Positions 9,342 through 19,108 are shown, counted from the stretch's first letter. The stretch: DNA of 64,000 bases from Massilia sp. KIM (GCF_002007115.1 NZ_MVAD01000001.1:2666001-2730000); one strand, 5' to 3'. The notes: generated by a model from the letters alone, not told the origin. A program made the numbers and translations.

Positions 9342-10550
9342 TTACTTCGCCAGCGCAACCGGCGCCAGGCCGCGCAGCCGCAGCGCGATGCCCAGCGCCA
9401 GCAGCAGCACGCCGCCCAGCATGGCCACCACGCCCGGCCAGGCCCAGTGTTCCCACACGTAGCCGGTGGCCCAGCCCACCACGCTCGAACCCAGGTAGTA
9501 GAAGAACAGGTAGATGCCCGAGGCCAGCGCCTGGGGCGGCTGGGCGCGCCGTCCGACCCAGCTGCTGGCCACCGAATGCGAGGCGAAGAAGCCGAAGGTG
9601 GCCAGGCCGACGCCCAGCACCACCGCGAGCAGCGAATCGTGCAGGGTCAACAGCAGGCCACCGATCATGAGCAGCAGCACCAGCCACAGCACGTTGCGGC
9701 GGCCGATGCGGTCGCCCAGCCGGCCGGCCCACATCGAACTGAACATGCCCAGCAGGTAGAGCAGCGACAGCGCCCCGACCGCGGCCTGGCGCAGCTCGAA
9801 GGGCGGCGCCAGCAGCCGGTAGCCGATGTAGTTGTAGAGGCTGACGAAGGCCCCCATCAGCAGGAAGGGCAGGGCGAACAGCCAGGGCAGGCCGGGGTCG
9901 CTCAGGTGCAGGCGCAGCCCGGCGAGGAAGCCCGGCCCGCGCCAGCGCGGCGCGTTCGCATGGCGCGAAGGCGGCAGGCTGCGCGCGAATTCCCAGGCCG
10001 CGACCAGGCCCGCCACGCCGAGCAGGCCGACCGCGATGCGCCAGGACACGAAGTCGCTGAGCAGGGCCGAGAGCACCCGCCCGCTCATGCCGCCGAAGGC
10101 GCTGCCGCTGATGTACATGCCCATCGCCAGCCCGAGCGAGGTCGGCTCGATCTCGTCGCTGAGGTAGGCCATGGCCACCGCGGGCAGGCCGCCCAGCATC
10201 AGGCCGAGCAGCGCGCGCACCGCGACCAGCTGCGGGTAGCTGGCGGTTAGCGCGCAGGCGATGCTCAGCAGCGCGCCGCTGTACATTGAGGCCACCATCA
10301 CGGTCTTGTGGCCCCAGCGCTCGGCCACGCTGCTGGACGCCAGCAGGGCCAGCGCCAGGGTGGCGGTCGAGCTGGAGAGCGCCAGGCTGCTCTGGGCGGG
10401 GGTCAGGTGGAAGTCCTGCGCCAGCAGCGGCATCAGCGGCTGGACGCAGTACAGCAGGGCGAAGATGGAAAAGCCGCCGAAGGCCATCGCGCGGTTGATG
10501 CGCCGGAATTCCGGACTTCCGGACGCGATCCGACCGCGCGCCGCGCTCAC
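9342..10550 (-). CDS. MFS transporter (drug/arabinose-efflux type)
   Basis: 402 aa with about twelve hydrophobic helices. The family loop after TM2 reads VAERWGHKTVM, and its duplicate in the second half reads RLGDRIGRRN. The GTG start overlaps the upstream stop as GTGA, so translation is coupled to the preceding unknown gene. It is the last gene of the operon that starts with the J-domain protein. The substrate is unknown. It resembles YnfM/AraJ-type exporters. Confidence 0.85.
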   Translation of the reverse strand: MSAARGRIASGSPEFRRINRAMAFGGFSIFALLYCVQPLMPLLAQDFHLTPAQSSLALSSSTATLALALLASSSVAERWGHKTVMVASMYSGALLSIACALTASYPQLVAVRALLGLMLGGLPAVAMAYLSDEIEPTSLGLAMGMYISGSAFGGMSGRVLSALLSDFVSWRIAVGLLGVAGLVAAWEFARSLPPSRHANAPRWRGPGFLAGLRLHLSDPGLPWLFALPFLLMGAFVSLYNYIGYRLLAPPFELRQAAVGALSLLYLLGMFSSMWAGRLGDRIGRRNVLWLVLLLMIGGLLLTLHDSLLAVVLGVGLATFGFFASHSVASSWVGRRAQPPQALASGIYLFFYYLGSSVVGWATGYVWEHWAWPGVVAMLGGVLLLALGIALRLRGLAPVALAK

Positions 10551-11440
10551 GGGTAGTCGGCCTCGAGCTCCGAGCCGGCGTAGTTTTCCAGTTCGGTGAA
10601 CAGTTGCTTGAGGCTGGCCTTGGTGCGGATGTTCTGCAGCACCGTGCAGTGCGTGCGGTAGGTCTCGATGCGCTCGGCGATCACCGCCTTGTGGGCGTCC
10701 GGCACGCGCGCGATCAGCTCGGCCCAGCCGGCCTCGAAGTCGGGATCGTTCTTGCGCACCGACTTGACGAAGCGCTCGAACTCCTTCTGGCCGGTGCGCG
10801 CGGTGATGCGCCCTCCCCCTTCGACCGCGAAGATGATCGCCAGCGCGATCACGCCCTCGGCGTTCAGGTCCGGATCCTCGACCGGTCCTTCGTAGTGGTT
10901 GCGGCGCAGCCATTGGGCGGCGCGCACGATGGCCTGCACCTTCTTGCGCTGCTCGACCTGGCCCAGGTAGCGCTCGTAGCCCGACCAGCTCTCGCCCGGG
11001 TCGGCGGTGCACAGGTCGACGAACAGCTCCTTCAGGCGGCGCTGGCTGTACACCGGATCGTTGTCGTACTCGCCCACCAGGCTGTCCTCGGGCAGCGCGG
11101 CCAGCTCGCGGATCAGGCGGAAGCCCGCCTGGAACACGAACTCGGCGCCCTCCTCGATCAGCACCTCGAGCGACTCCAGCTCGTCCTCGGTGTCGGCCAG
11201 GTGCTCCAGGCCCAGCGAGACGCCGCCCACGGTCAGCAGCAGCGCGCGCTGGATGCCTTCCGCGGTGCGGTCATTGGTGAACTTCTCGGCCACCATCGCG
11301 GTGATGCCGGACAGCTCGTCGGCCAGGATCGCGGCCTCGTCCGCGCTGGCCTCGGCCGGCAGCAGCTTGATCGCGCGCACCAGGCGCGGCGGCTTTTCGA
11401 TGACGATTGCAGGCAGCATCGCTCCGTTCGCCCCCGTCAC
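10547..11440 (-). CDS. Uncharacterised soluble protein, J-domain operon gene 4
   Basis: 297 aa, not recognised. It is helix-rich and acidic with no signal peptide or membrane segment. Features include a central ALLLTVGGVSLGLEHLADTE segment and a later IALAIIFAVEGGGRIT segment. It starts with GTG, overlapping the upstream stop (GTGA), and its own stop overlaps the MFS start (GTGA). This strong coupling says it is co-expressed with genes at 11437, 12222 and 12799. No function is proposed. Confidence 0.8.
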   Translation of the reverse strand: MTGANGAMLPAIVIEKPPRLVRAIKLLPAEASADEAAILADELSGITAMVAEKFTNDRTAEGIQRALLLTVGGVSLGLEHLADTEDELESLEVLIEEGAEFVFQAGFRLIRELAALPEDSLVGEYDNDPVYSQRRLKELFVDLCTADPGESWSGYERYLGQVEQRKKVQAIVRAAQWLRRNHYEGPVEDPDLNAEGVIALAIIFAVEGGGRITARTGQKEFERFVKSVRKNDPDFEAGWAELIARVPDAHKAVIAERIETYRTHCTVLQNIRTKASLKQLFTELENYAGSELEADYP

Positions 11441-12225
11441 GAGAAGATGTCCGTGCCCATGCTGCGGCGTGTGCTGCGGCGCGGCAGGCTGCGCACCGAC
11501 GGCACCTGCTTGCGCAGGCGGTACAGCAGTTCGCGGGTGGTGCGCTGCTGGAACTCGGATTCCTCGTCCGGGTCGTCCGGCAGCTCGATGTCGGCCATCT
11601 CGGCGCTGTGGCGGAATTCCGGGAACACCTCCAGCAGCGAACGCTCCCAGCCGTCCTCGCTGGCCTTGGCCAGGTCGATCGCCAGCGGCACGATGTCGCT
11701 GTCGCCGCTGGTCTGGCCAGTCACGTAGCGCCCCTTGGACAGGATTTCGCCCGCCACTTCCAGGATCTCCTTCGGCGCCAGCGACCAGATGATGGCGAAC
11801 ACGGTGGCGCCGTGGTCGGTGCTCGAGGCGGCGGCCAGCAGCTCCTGGCGGCGCTCCTCGTCATCCTGGGCGTACACCACGCCATACACATGGTTGAACA
11901 GGTTCTCGGCGATCCGTTCCGGATCGTCCTCGATCATGTCGTCCGGCCAGGTCGCGGCGAGGTAGGCCAGGCTCTCGGCCCAGGCCGCGGGCGGCACCAG
12001 CATGGTGGCGAGCGAGGTCTTGGAACCGTCGAAGCCCGACAGGTGCAGGGCGGTGACCTGGGGCGGCAGTTCCTGCAGCACCTGGGCCACGGCGTAGTCG
12101 CCGTGCTCCTCGGCCGCCTTGGAGAACACTTCCTCGGCGTGCTCCAGGGAGCCTGCCAGCACCAGTTCGCCGACCTGCCTGGTCAGCGCGGGCAGGTTGC
12201 TGCCCTTGTTGTCGTCGTCGCTCAT
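11437..12225 (-). CDS. Uncharacterised soluble protein, J-domain operon gene 3
   Basis: 262 aa, not recognised. The predicted helices read like a repeat-helical protein (SLEHAEEVFSKAAEEHGDYAVAQV). The C-terminus is basic and Arg/Ser-rich (RSLPRRSTRRSMG) after an acidic DDPDEESE patch. It has no signal peptide. The start overlaps the stop of the upstream gene as ATGA. Confidence 0.8.
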   Translation of the reverse strand: MSDDDNKGSNLPALTRQVGELVLAGSLEHAEEVFSKAAEEHGDYAVAQVLQELPPQVTALHLSGFDGSKTSLATMLVPPAAWAESLAYLAATWPDDMIEDDPERIAENLFNHVYGVVYAQDDEERRQELLAAASSTDHGATVFAIIWSLAPKEILEVAGEILSKGRYVTGQTSGDSDIVPLAIDLAKASEDGWERSLLEVFPEFRHSAEMADIELPDDPDEESEFQQRTTRELLYRLRKQVPSVRSLPRRSTRRSMGTDIFS

Positions 12226-12737
12226 TCGCGCTCCCCTCCTTCCGGATCGAACAGCTGGGTGAAGTCATCCGTGGCGGCCGTGCTGTCCATCTCGTCGTCC
12301 TCGTCGCCGTCGTCGCCCTCGGCCAGCTGGTCGAGCGACTGGTCGATGTCGTCCCAGCGGCCCTGGTTCTTGTACAGGAAGGCGGTGATGATGGCCTGGC
12401 GCGCCAGTTCCGGGTGGTTGGCGGTCATGGAGGCGTACATGGCCTGGCCATCCTCGCCGCCGCATTCGGCCATCGCGAACACGCGCGCCGGGTCGCCGCC
12501 CTCGTAGTCGGCGGCCTCGCGCATCAGGCCCTTGGGGTCCTTGAAGCGGATCTTGTCGACCAGGGCGAAGGCCATCAGGTTGACGTCGTCCAGGCCCGAG
12601 CCGCCGGCGTATTCGGCCACCAGCGCCCCGACCATCATGTCGTAGTTCTTGCGGTTGGGCGGGTCGCCCAGGGTGCCCTCGATCTGCCCTTCCAGTTCAC
12701 GCGACTGGAAGGAGAATTCGGGATGTACGTGTTTCAT
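12222..12737 (-). CDS. Uncharacterised acidic protein, J-domain operon gene 2
   Basis: 171 aa, not recognised. The N-terminal part is mixed helix/strand (NRKNYDMMVGALVAEYAG). The tail is strongly acidic (EGDDGDEDDE, then FDPEGGERE). It lies 61 bp downstream of the J-domain gene and overlaps the next gene by 4 bp. An acidic tail next to a J-domain protein suits a client-binding or adaptor role, but this is only inference. Confidence 0.8.
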   Translation of the reverse strand: MKHVHPEFSFQSRELEGQIEGTLGDPPNRKNYDMMVGALVAEYAGGSGLDDVNLMAFALVDKIRFKDPKGLMREAADYEGGDPARVFAMAECGGEDGQAMYASMTANHPELARQAIITAFLYKNQGRWDDIDQSLDQLAEGDDGDEDDEMDSTAATDDFTQLFDPEGGERE

Positions 12738-12798
12738 CGTGGTTGTCCTGTTGATTCATGGTTGCCGCGCGCGGGCGGACCCTGCGGCCGTCGGCGCG

Positions 12799-13089
12799 TC
12801 AGGCCTGGAGATTGACGCCGTTGAGCGCGAACAGCGAGCGCCACAGTTCGAAGGCCTCGGCCTCGGCGTCGAGCACGATGCGGTGGTTGACGCTCTGGTT
12901 GTACTCGTCGCGCTTGACGGGGTCGGACAGGATCTCGTACGCCTTGGTCACTGCCTTGAAGCGCGCTTCCGCGCCCGGCGCCTGGTTGCGGTCCGGGTGG
13001 TAGCGCATCGCCAGCGAACGATAGACCTTCTTGATCTCGTCGTCGCTGGCGTTCGGCGCGACGCCGAGGATCGCGTATAAATTTTCCAC
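12799..13089 (-). CDS. J-domain (DnaJ-type) co-chaperone, minimal
   Basis: 96 aa, a J domain (residues 1-65) with the invariant HPD tripeptide at 31-33 (MRYHPDRN) that stimulates Hsp70 ATPase. It ends with a short 30-residue tail and lacks the G/F, zinc-finger and C-terminal domains of DnaJ. The GTG at 13089 is preferred because GGGAGAG lies 6 nt upstream. An ATG 13 codons earlier adds residues with no homology to the J domain. It heads the operon of unknown genes. Confidence 0.85.
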   Translation of the reverse strand: MENLYAILGVAPNASDDEIKKVYRSLAMRYHPDRNQAPGAEARFKAVTKAYEILSDPVKRDEYNQSVNHRIVLDAEAEAFELWRSLFALNGVNLQA

Positions 13090-13178
13090 TTGGAACTCTC
13101 CCGGCAACAGCCGCCCGGCGGACGGCAAAACAGAGATTATCCTATAGAAAACGTCAACTTGTCAGGCTTGCCTAGCGG

Positions 13179-13358
13179 CTAACACCGGTAGGGAGGCAGC
13201 AAGGACGGCCGCGGGTGCGCCGGCGGCGGCGCCGGACGGCCGGGCGGCGCCGGCGGCAGCGACGGCATGGGCAGGCTGCCGACGGCCAGCAGCCAGGCCC
13301 GCACCAAGTCCGGATGGGTGGCGAGGGTTTTCATGGATTGACCTTGCAAGGGTGTCAT
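13179..13358 (-). CDS. Possible small Pro-rich protein
   Basis: 59-codon frame with an excellent GGAGG box 4 nt before its ATG. The N-terminus is plausible (MKTLATHPDLVRAWLLAVG after a few residues), the C-terminus is Pro/Ala-rich and ends in RC. It could be a real small protein between the DnaJ gene and glnS. Composition alone does not exclude chance. Confidence 0.35.
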   Translation of the reverse strand: MTPLQGQSMKTLATHPDLVRAWLLAVGSLPMPSLPPAPPGRPAPPPAHPRPSLLPPYRC

Positions 13359-13480
13359 GGGTCCTCCAAGTATGGGCGCACGCCTTGCCGCGCACCGTGC
13401 GCTCCACCACATAGGGAACCAGGGTGGCCCCCGTCTACGGTAAAATGATGGGAATAACCTTTCCATCCATACCCATTTTC

Positions 13481-15247
<1,767 letters not shown>

Positions 15248-15266
15248 GCCTTCGCTGTCGCCCCGC

Positions 15267-15303
15267 AAAACCGCCGCGGTTCACGCCCCGGCGGTTTTTC
15301 TTT
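15267..15303 (+). terminator. Intrinsic terminator after glnS
   Basis: AACCGCCG (15269-15276) pairs with CGGCGGTT (15289-15296) and is followed by TTTTTCTTTT. Confidence 0.85.
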
Positions 15304-15351
15304 TGCCTTCGGATGCATGTCGCCATGGAAAGGACTGTGGTATTTACGATA

Positions 15352-15371
15352 ACCTATCAGGTTTGATAGGT
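15352..15371. promoter_or_regulatory. Perfect 8-bp dyad, operator candidate upstream of sensor kinase
   Basis: ACCTATCA-GGTT-TGATAGGT lies 80 bp before the kinase ATG in an AT-richer island (15330-15420), where no gene is predicted. It is too AT-rich and lacks a T-tract to be a terminator, so a repressor/activator binding site is the simplest reading. Confidence 0.45.
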
Positions 15372-15450
15372 ATCATGTCCCGCGACATTGCTTAGCTTAA
15401 CAATATTGATTCACGTTAAGTAGGCCCTTTCACGATCCGGGAACCAGACG

Positions 15451-17292
15451 ATGACGCCAGACCGCCACCCAGCCGGGATGTTCGCGAGCCCGGCCGTCGT
15501 CGTGACCGGCGCCCTGCTGTCGCTCATGGTCGGCTGCGCCGGCTACCTGGCCACCGCCGAAGCGATCGAGAGCGACGCCCGCGCGCGCTTTCGCACCATG
15601 GCGCGGGCGGCCCAGTACACCATCGACGCGCGCATCAAGAGCTACAGCGACGTGCTGCGCGGAGTGGCCGGCCTGTTCCGCGCCGACCCGGAAACCAGCG
15701 CCGGCCAGTTCCACCAGTACGTCGAGCAGCTCGACATGGCGCGCAACTTCCCCGGCATCGAGGTCATCAACTATGCGCGCAGCGTGCGCGCGCCGGCGCT
15801 GCCGGCGCTGGAAGCCGAACTGCGCGAGCGCATGCGCGGCCTGGGCGTGGTCAGCGACCATCTGCCCCTCGCGCCCCAGCCCGGTCGCGACACCTATACG
15901 GTGCTGGTCTACATCGAACCGCGTTCGCGTCCCGATCTCGAGAAGCTCGGCATGGACCTCGAGGCGCGCAGCTACACGCGCCAGGTGCTGGCCCATGCGC
16001 GCGACGCCAACGTGCTGAGCGCCTCGGGCACCCGGATCGCGATCCAGCCCGGCCCCAACCAGAGCAGCCAGGCGCTGCGCCTGCCGGTCTACCGCAGCAG
16101 CATGCCCACCGCGACCATCGCCCAGCGGCGCCTGGCCTACGTCGGCTCAGCCGGCATCGGCTTCAGCGTGTCGCGTTTGGTGGGCGGGGTGCTCGACGAA
16201 TTCCCGGTCAAGGGCACGCGCCTGGTGCTGTCCGACCTCAGCGAGGTCCCGGCCGAGCCGGGCGAACTGCCGCCGCGCGCCATCCTGTACGACAGCATGG
16301 CCACGGTGCGCCAGCCCCACCCGCCGCCGCCCAGCGAGGACGGCGTGTTCTCGGCCAGCCTGCCGATCGAGTTCAACCAGCGCCTGTGGCGCGCCGACTT
16401 CAGCATCGCGCGCTCGGCGCTGTACACCAGCTTCGACATGTACTACCCCTGGCTGGCGGCCTTCGCCGGCGGCATGAGCACGGCCCTGCTCTACGCCCTG
16501 TTCCAGACCATGGCCTCCTCGCGCCGCAACGCCCTGCGCATGGCCGAGGACATGACGCGCGAGCTGCGCGCCAGCCAGGCCAAGCTCCAGGCCAGCCACG
16601 AGAAACTGCGCATGCTGGCGGCGCACGCCGAGCAGATCAAGGAAGGCGAACGCAAACGCATCGCGCGCGAGATCCATGACGACCTGGCCCAGAACCTGCT
16701 GGCCCTGAAGATCGAAGCCGAGATGCTGGCCAACCGCACCCGCGGCGGCGCGCACCGGCGCCTGCACGCGCGCGCCCAGGACACGGTGCGCCAGATCGAG
16801 CTCACCATCCGCAGCGTGCGCCAGATCATCAACGACCTGCGGCCCAACGTGCTCGACCTCGGCCTGTCGGCGGCGGTCGACTGGCAGGTGGCCGACTTCG
16901 GGCGCCGCACCGGCATCGTGTGCGAGCTGGTGGACGACGGCGAGGAGCACCGCATCGACGACCACTGCGCCACCGCCTTCTTCCGCATCCTGCAGGAATC
17001 GCTCAACAACGTGGCGCGCCACGCCCACGCCTCGCATGTCTGGATCGACCTGCGCCAGCACGCCGACATGCTGACCATGACCATCCGCGACAACGGCGTC
17101 GGCATGCAGCCGGGTAGCCGCAACCGCAACGGGTCCTTCGGCCTGGTCGGCATCGAGGAAAGGGTCGGCATCCTGGGCGGCTCGTTCTCGATCAGCAGCG
17201 GGCCGGAAACCGGCACCACCATCGTGGTCACCATCCCCGTCACCAGCCCGGCCGCCCCCGCCGGCGCGTCCTCCGTTCCCGTCGCCGCCTGA
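15451..17292 (+). CDS. CHASE-domain sensor histidine kinase (NarL/HisKA_3 type)
   Basis: 613 aa membrane sensor. TM1 is at about residues 15-37. A periplasmic CHASE domain follows (FPGIEVINYARSV typical), then TM2 near residues 330-350, a short coiled coil, the HisKA_3 dimerisation domain with phospho-acceptor His409 (AREIHDDLAQN), and an HATPase domain with the N box (ESLNNVARHA), DNGVG and the FGLVGIEERV G box. Such kinases sense small extracellular molecules and phosphorylate LuxR-type regulators. None lies nearby, so it is an orphan. The Trp/Cys-repeat gene is the next gene downstream. Confidence 0.93.
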   Translation: MTPDRHPAGMFASPAVVVTGALLSLMVGCAGYLATAEAIESDARARFRTMARAAQYTIDARIKSYSDVLRGVAGLFRADPETSAGQFHQYVEQLDMARNFPGIEVINYARSVRAPALPALEAELRERMRGLGVVSDHLPLAPQPGRDTYTVLVYIEPRSRPDLEKLGMDLEARSYTRQVLAHARDANVLSASGTRIAIQPGPNQSSQALRLPVYRSSMPTATIAQRRLAYVGSAGIGFSVSRLVGGVLDEFPVKGTRLVLSDLSEVPAEPGELPPRAILYDSMATVRQPHPPPPSEDGVFSASLPIEFNQRLWRADFSIARSALYTSFDMYYPWLAAFAGGMSTALLYALFQTMASSRRNALRMAEDMTRELRASQAKLQASHEKLRMLAAHAEQIKEGERKRIAREIHDDLAQNLLALKIEAEMLANRTRGGAHRRLHARAQDTVRQIELTIRSVRQIINDLRPNVLDLGLSAAVDWQVADFGRRTGIVCELVDDGEEHRIDDHCATAFFRILQESLNNVARHAHASHVWIDLRQHADMLTMTIRDNGVGMQPGSRNRNGSFGLVGIEERVGILGGSFSISSGPETGTTIVVTIPVTSPAAPAGASSVPVAA

Positions 17293-17349
17293 GCCTGTCG
17301 AAAAGCTGCTGCGAAGCAGTTGTGCTCAAAAAACACCAGATGTGCTTGC

Positions 17350-17386
17350 TTGACCGAGGTCAACAGTTTCCCTGCGCGCACGCAGG
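17350..17386 (+). promoter_or_regulatory. Tandem dyads upstream of the GRDP/AWCASPGK gene
   Basis: A perfect palindrome TTGACC-GA-GGTCAA (17350-17363) is followed by a hairpin CCTGCG-CGCA-CGCAGG (17371-17386). Both lie in the 247-bp gap between the sensor kinase stop and the repeat-protein start. The first looks like a dimeric-regulator site. A GAGGTGATC ribosome-binding site stands directly before the ATG at 17540. Confidence 0.4.
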
Positions 17387-17539
17387 AAAATGTTCACTGC
17401 TGTCACCGGTCAAGACCCGGTCCCGGCCTTTTTCCCATCCGTTCACAGAGGAGGACCATCGTCAAGTACGCCAACAGTGCCAAAACAGGGATCTACGCAG
17501 TACCCCCACCATCACAATACTGAATACGAGGTGATCACG

Positions 17540-18487
17540 ATGTCGACGAATACCGAATTCGAAGCTCTCCAAGCCCTTGACCTCACACCGATCAAGTTGA
17601 AACTGATGCACGTGGAATCGGGCGAAGGCTGGTCCGAAGTACGCGCCAACGCCGTCGAGACGGAGTACCGGCGCTTCCTGTTCCTGATGAAGAAGTACCC
17701 TGACTGCGCGGCTTCGCCGACGGTGGACGTCGACACCTTCTGGCACTACCACATCCTGGACACCATGAAGTACGCACGCGACTGCGAGCAAGTGTTCGGC
17801 TACTTCCTGCACCACTACCCCTACGTCGGCATCGGCGAAGGCGCCGTCGAAGGCGAACAGGTCGCAGCCGGCGAGCGCATGCGCGCCCTGTACGCCGCCG
17901 AGTTCGGCGCACAGGCCGCCGGCAAGCAGGCATGGTGCGCCTCGCCGGGCAAGGCAGCCGACAGCGCATGGTGCGCGTCGCCGGGCAAGGCGGCCGACAG
18001 CGCATGGTGCGCTTCGCCGGGCAAAGCCGCCGGCAGCGCATGGTGCGCCTCGCCGGGCAAATCCGCCGGCAGCGCATGGTGCGCCTCGCCGGGCAAATCC
18101 GCCGACAGCGCATGGTGCGCCTCGCCGGGCAAGGCCGCGGACAGCGCATGGTGCGCTTCGCCGGGCAAGGCCGCTGACAGCGCATGGTGCACTTCGCCGG
18201 GCAAAGCCGCCGACAGCGCATGGTGCGCCTCGCCGGGCAAGGCGGCGAGCAAGGGGAACGACACCGCATGGTGCGCTTCGCCGGGCAAGGGCGTCGCGAC
18301 CGCATGGTGCGCGTCGCCCGGCAACAAGATCGCCGAGGCCGTCAAGACCGCATGGTGCGCGTCCCCGGGCAAGGACCTGAGCGCAGCGGGCGACACCGCA
18401 TGGTGCGCTTCGCCTGGCAAGTCGGCATCCCAGGCCGGCGCCACCGCCTGGTGCGCCTCGCCGGGCAAGCAACTGCTCGCTGCCTGA
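17540..18487 (+). CDS. GRDP-like (DUF1399) domain protein with 14 AWCASPGK repeats
   Basis: 315 aa with no signal peptide, so cytosolic as made. Residues about 15-125 match the glycine-rich-domain-protein-like family (GRDP-like, DUF1399): VDVDTFWHYHILDTMKYARD, then DCEQVFGYF and HHYPYVGIGE, rich in His, Cys, Trp and Tyr. Residues 131-310 hold 14 copies of AWCASPGK, starting at 131, 143, 155, 167, 179, 191, 203, 215, 227, 243, 255, 271, 287 and 303. Two copies deviate (AWCTSPGK at 215, AWCASPGN at 255). Linkers are always 4 or 8 residues. Trp and Cys are invariant. A GAGGTGATC box sets the start. Function is unknown: a multi-core peptide precursor, a repetitive metal/thiol protein and a structural repeat are all possible. 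Confidence 0.93.
   Translation: MSTNTEFEALQALDLTPIKLKLMHVESGEGWSEVRANAVETEYRRFLFLMKKYPDCAASPTVDVDTFWHYHILDTMKYARDCEQVFGYFLHHYPYVGIGEGAVEGEQVAAGERMRALYAAEFGAQAAGKQAWCASPGKAADSAWCASPGKAADSAWCASPGKAAGSAWCASPGKSAGSAWCASPGKSADSAWCASPGKAADSAWCASPGKAADSAWCTSPGKAADSAWCASPGKAASKGNDTAWCASPGKGVATAWCASPGNKIAEAVKTAWCASPGKDLSAAGDTAWCASPGKSASQAGATAWCASPGKQLLAA
17930..18469 (+). repeat. In-frame minisatellite, 36/48-bp units encoding AWCASPGK
   Basis: Nine strict 36-bp periods (17930-18253), then units of 48, 36, 48, 48 and 48 bp. The GCATGGTGC core is identical in 13 of 14 copies (GCC in the last). The following Ala, Ser, Pro and Lys codons vary synonymously (GCC/GCG/GCT, TCG/TCC, CCG/CCC/CCT, AAG/AAA), which argues that the peptide rather than the DNA is conserved. 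Confidence 0.95.
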
Positions 18488-18507
18488 ACAGACACGGCCC
18501 CGTCTTC

Positions 18508-18547
18508 CCGCGGCCGGCCGGCGGATGCCTCCGCCCGCCGGCCGCGG
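18508..18547 (+). terminator. Long GC hairpin after the repeat-protein gene
   Basis: CCGCGGCCGGC (18508-18518) pairs with GCCGGCCGCGG (18537-18547), with an inner GGCGGA/TCCGCC stem. Only CGTTT follows. Probably the terminator or 3' stabiliser of the repeat-protein transcript. Confidence 0.55.
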
Positions 18548-18572
18548 CGTTTCCGCCCCGCTCGCTCCCCTC

Positions 18573-18833
18573 TCAGGCGGCCGCCCCGGCCTCTTCCTTG
18601 ACCATCAACGCGCGCAGTTCGCGGATGCTGAAGTCGCTGACCTCATGCATGCGCAGCAGGATGGTGGCGCCGATCGGCAAGGTGTTGTGGCGGATCTTGC
18701 TGATCACCGGAGGCGCGACTTCCAGCACGCGCGACAGGGCCGCGTCGTTCTTCAGGCGCAGCCTGGCGATGATGGCGTCGAGGACGCGGTTGGGATCGTA
18801 TTGCGCACCGGGCGGCAGGCGTCGGATAGGCAT
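18573..18833 (-). CDS. Small helix-turn-helix-like protein
   Basis: 86 aa. The segment VLDAIIARLRLKNDAALSRVLEV followed by PPVISKIRHN reads like an XRE/phage-repressor type helix-turn-helix, and IRELRALMV closes the domain. Probably DNA binding, with unknown targets. It is convergent with the AWCASPGK-repeat gene, and the upstream sequence is AT-rich (18841-18990), which may contain its promoter. No partner toxin is visible. Confidence 0.75.
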   Translation of the reverse strand: MPIRRLPPGAQYDPNRVLDAIIARLRLKNDAALSRVLEVAPPVISKIRHNTLPIGATILLRMHEVSDFSIRELRALMVKEEAGAAA

Positions 18834-19108
18834 GGCGGCTCTTTCAAGAATATTGTAAATTTGATAAATTCGTAAATCTTTCGGCGAAAGTTAACCCCTG
18901 GAGCTCAAACGGCACCTTTTATATGGCATTTTTCGCGGAATGCGAAATCATACACATACTGATTAATCTTTGCTCAAGACCCTGATTTTTTGCTATCGGC
19001 AGGGGCGTGACGGGGCGCGGCCATGCTTGGGGCATGGCCGGATCGTGGGAAGGACGGTGGAATGGGCCGGGGCGGCCTGACGCGCTTGCTTGCGCTGCTT
19101 ATTTGCGC
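18834..19108. other. 275-bp AT-rich intergenic region
   Basis: Clearly lower in GC than its surroundings between 18841 and 19000 (runs such as AATATTGTAAATTTGATAAATTC). It should hold the promoter of the helix-turn-helix gene at 18833. No ORF or RNA fold stands out. Confidence 0.4.

Noticed and set aside
17930..18253. 36-bp direct repeats resembling a CRISPR array
   Set aside because: Repeats abut with no unique 30-40-bp spacers and code in frame; no cas genes are near.
17821..18495. Long minus-strand open frames through the AWCASPGK array reading LPGEAHHA-like repeats
   Set aside because: The 36/48-bp periods are multiples of three, so every frame stays open. The plus frame has the ribosome-binding site, the GRDP-like domain and synonymous variation; the minus frames have none of these.
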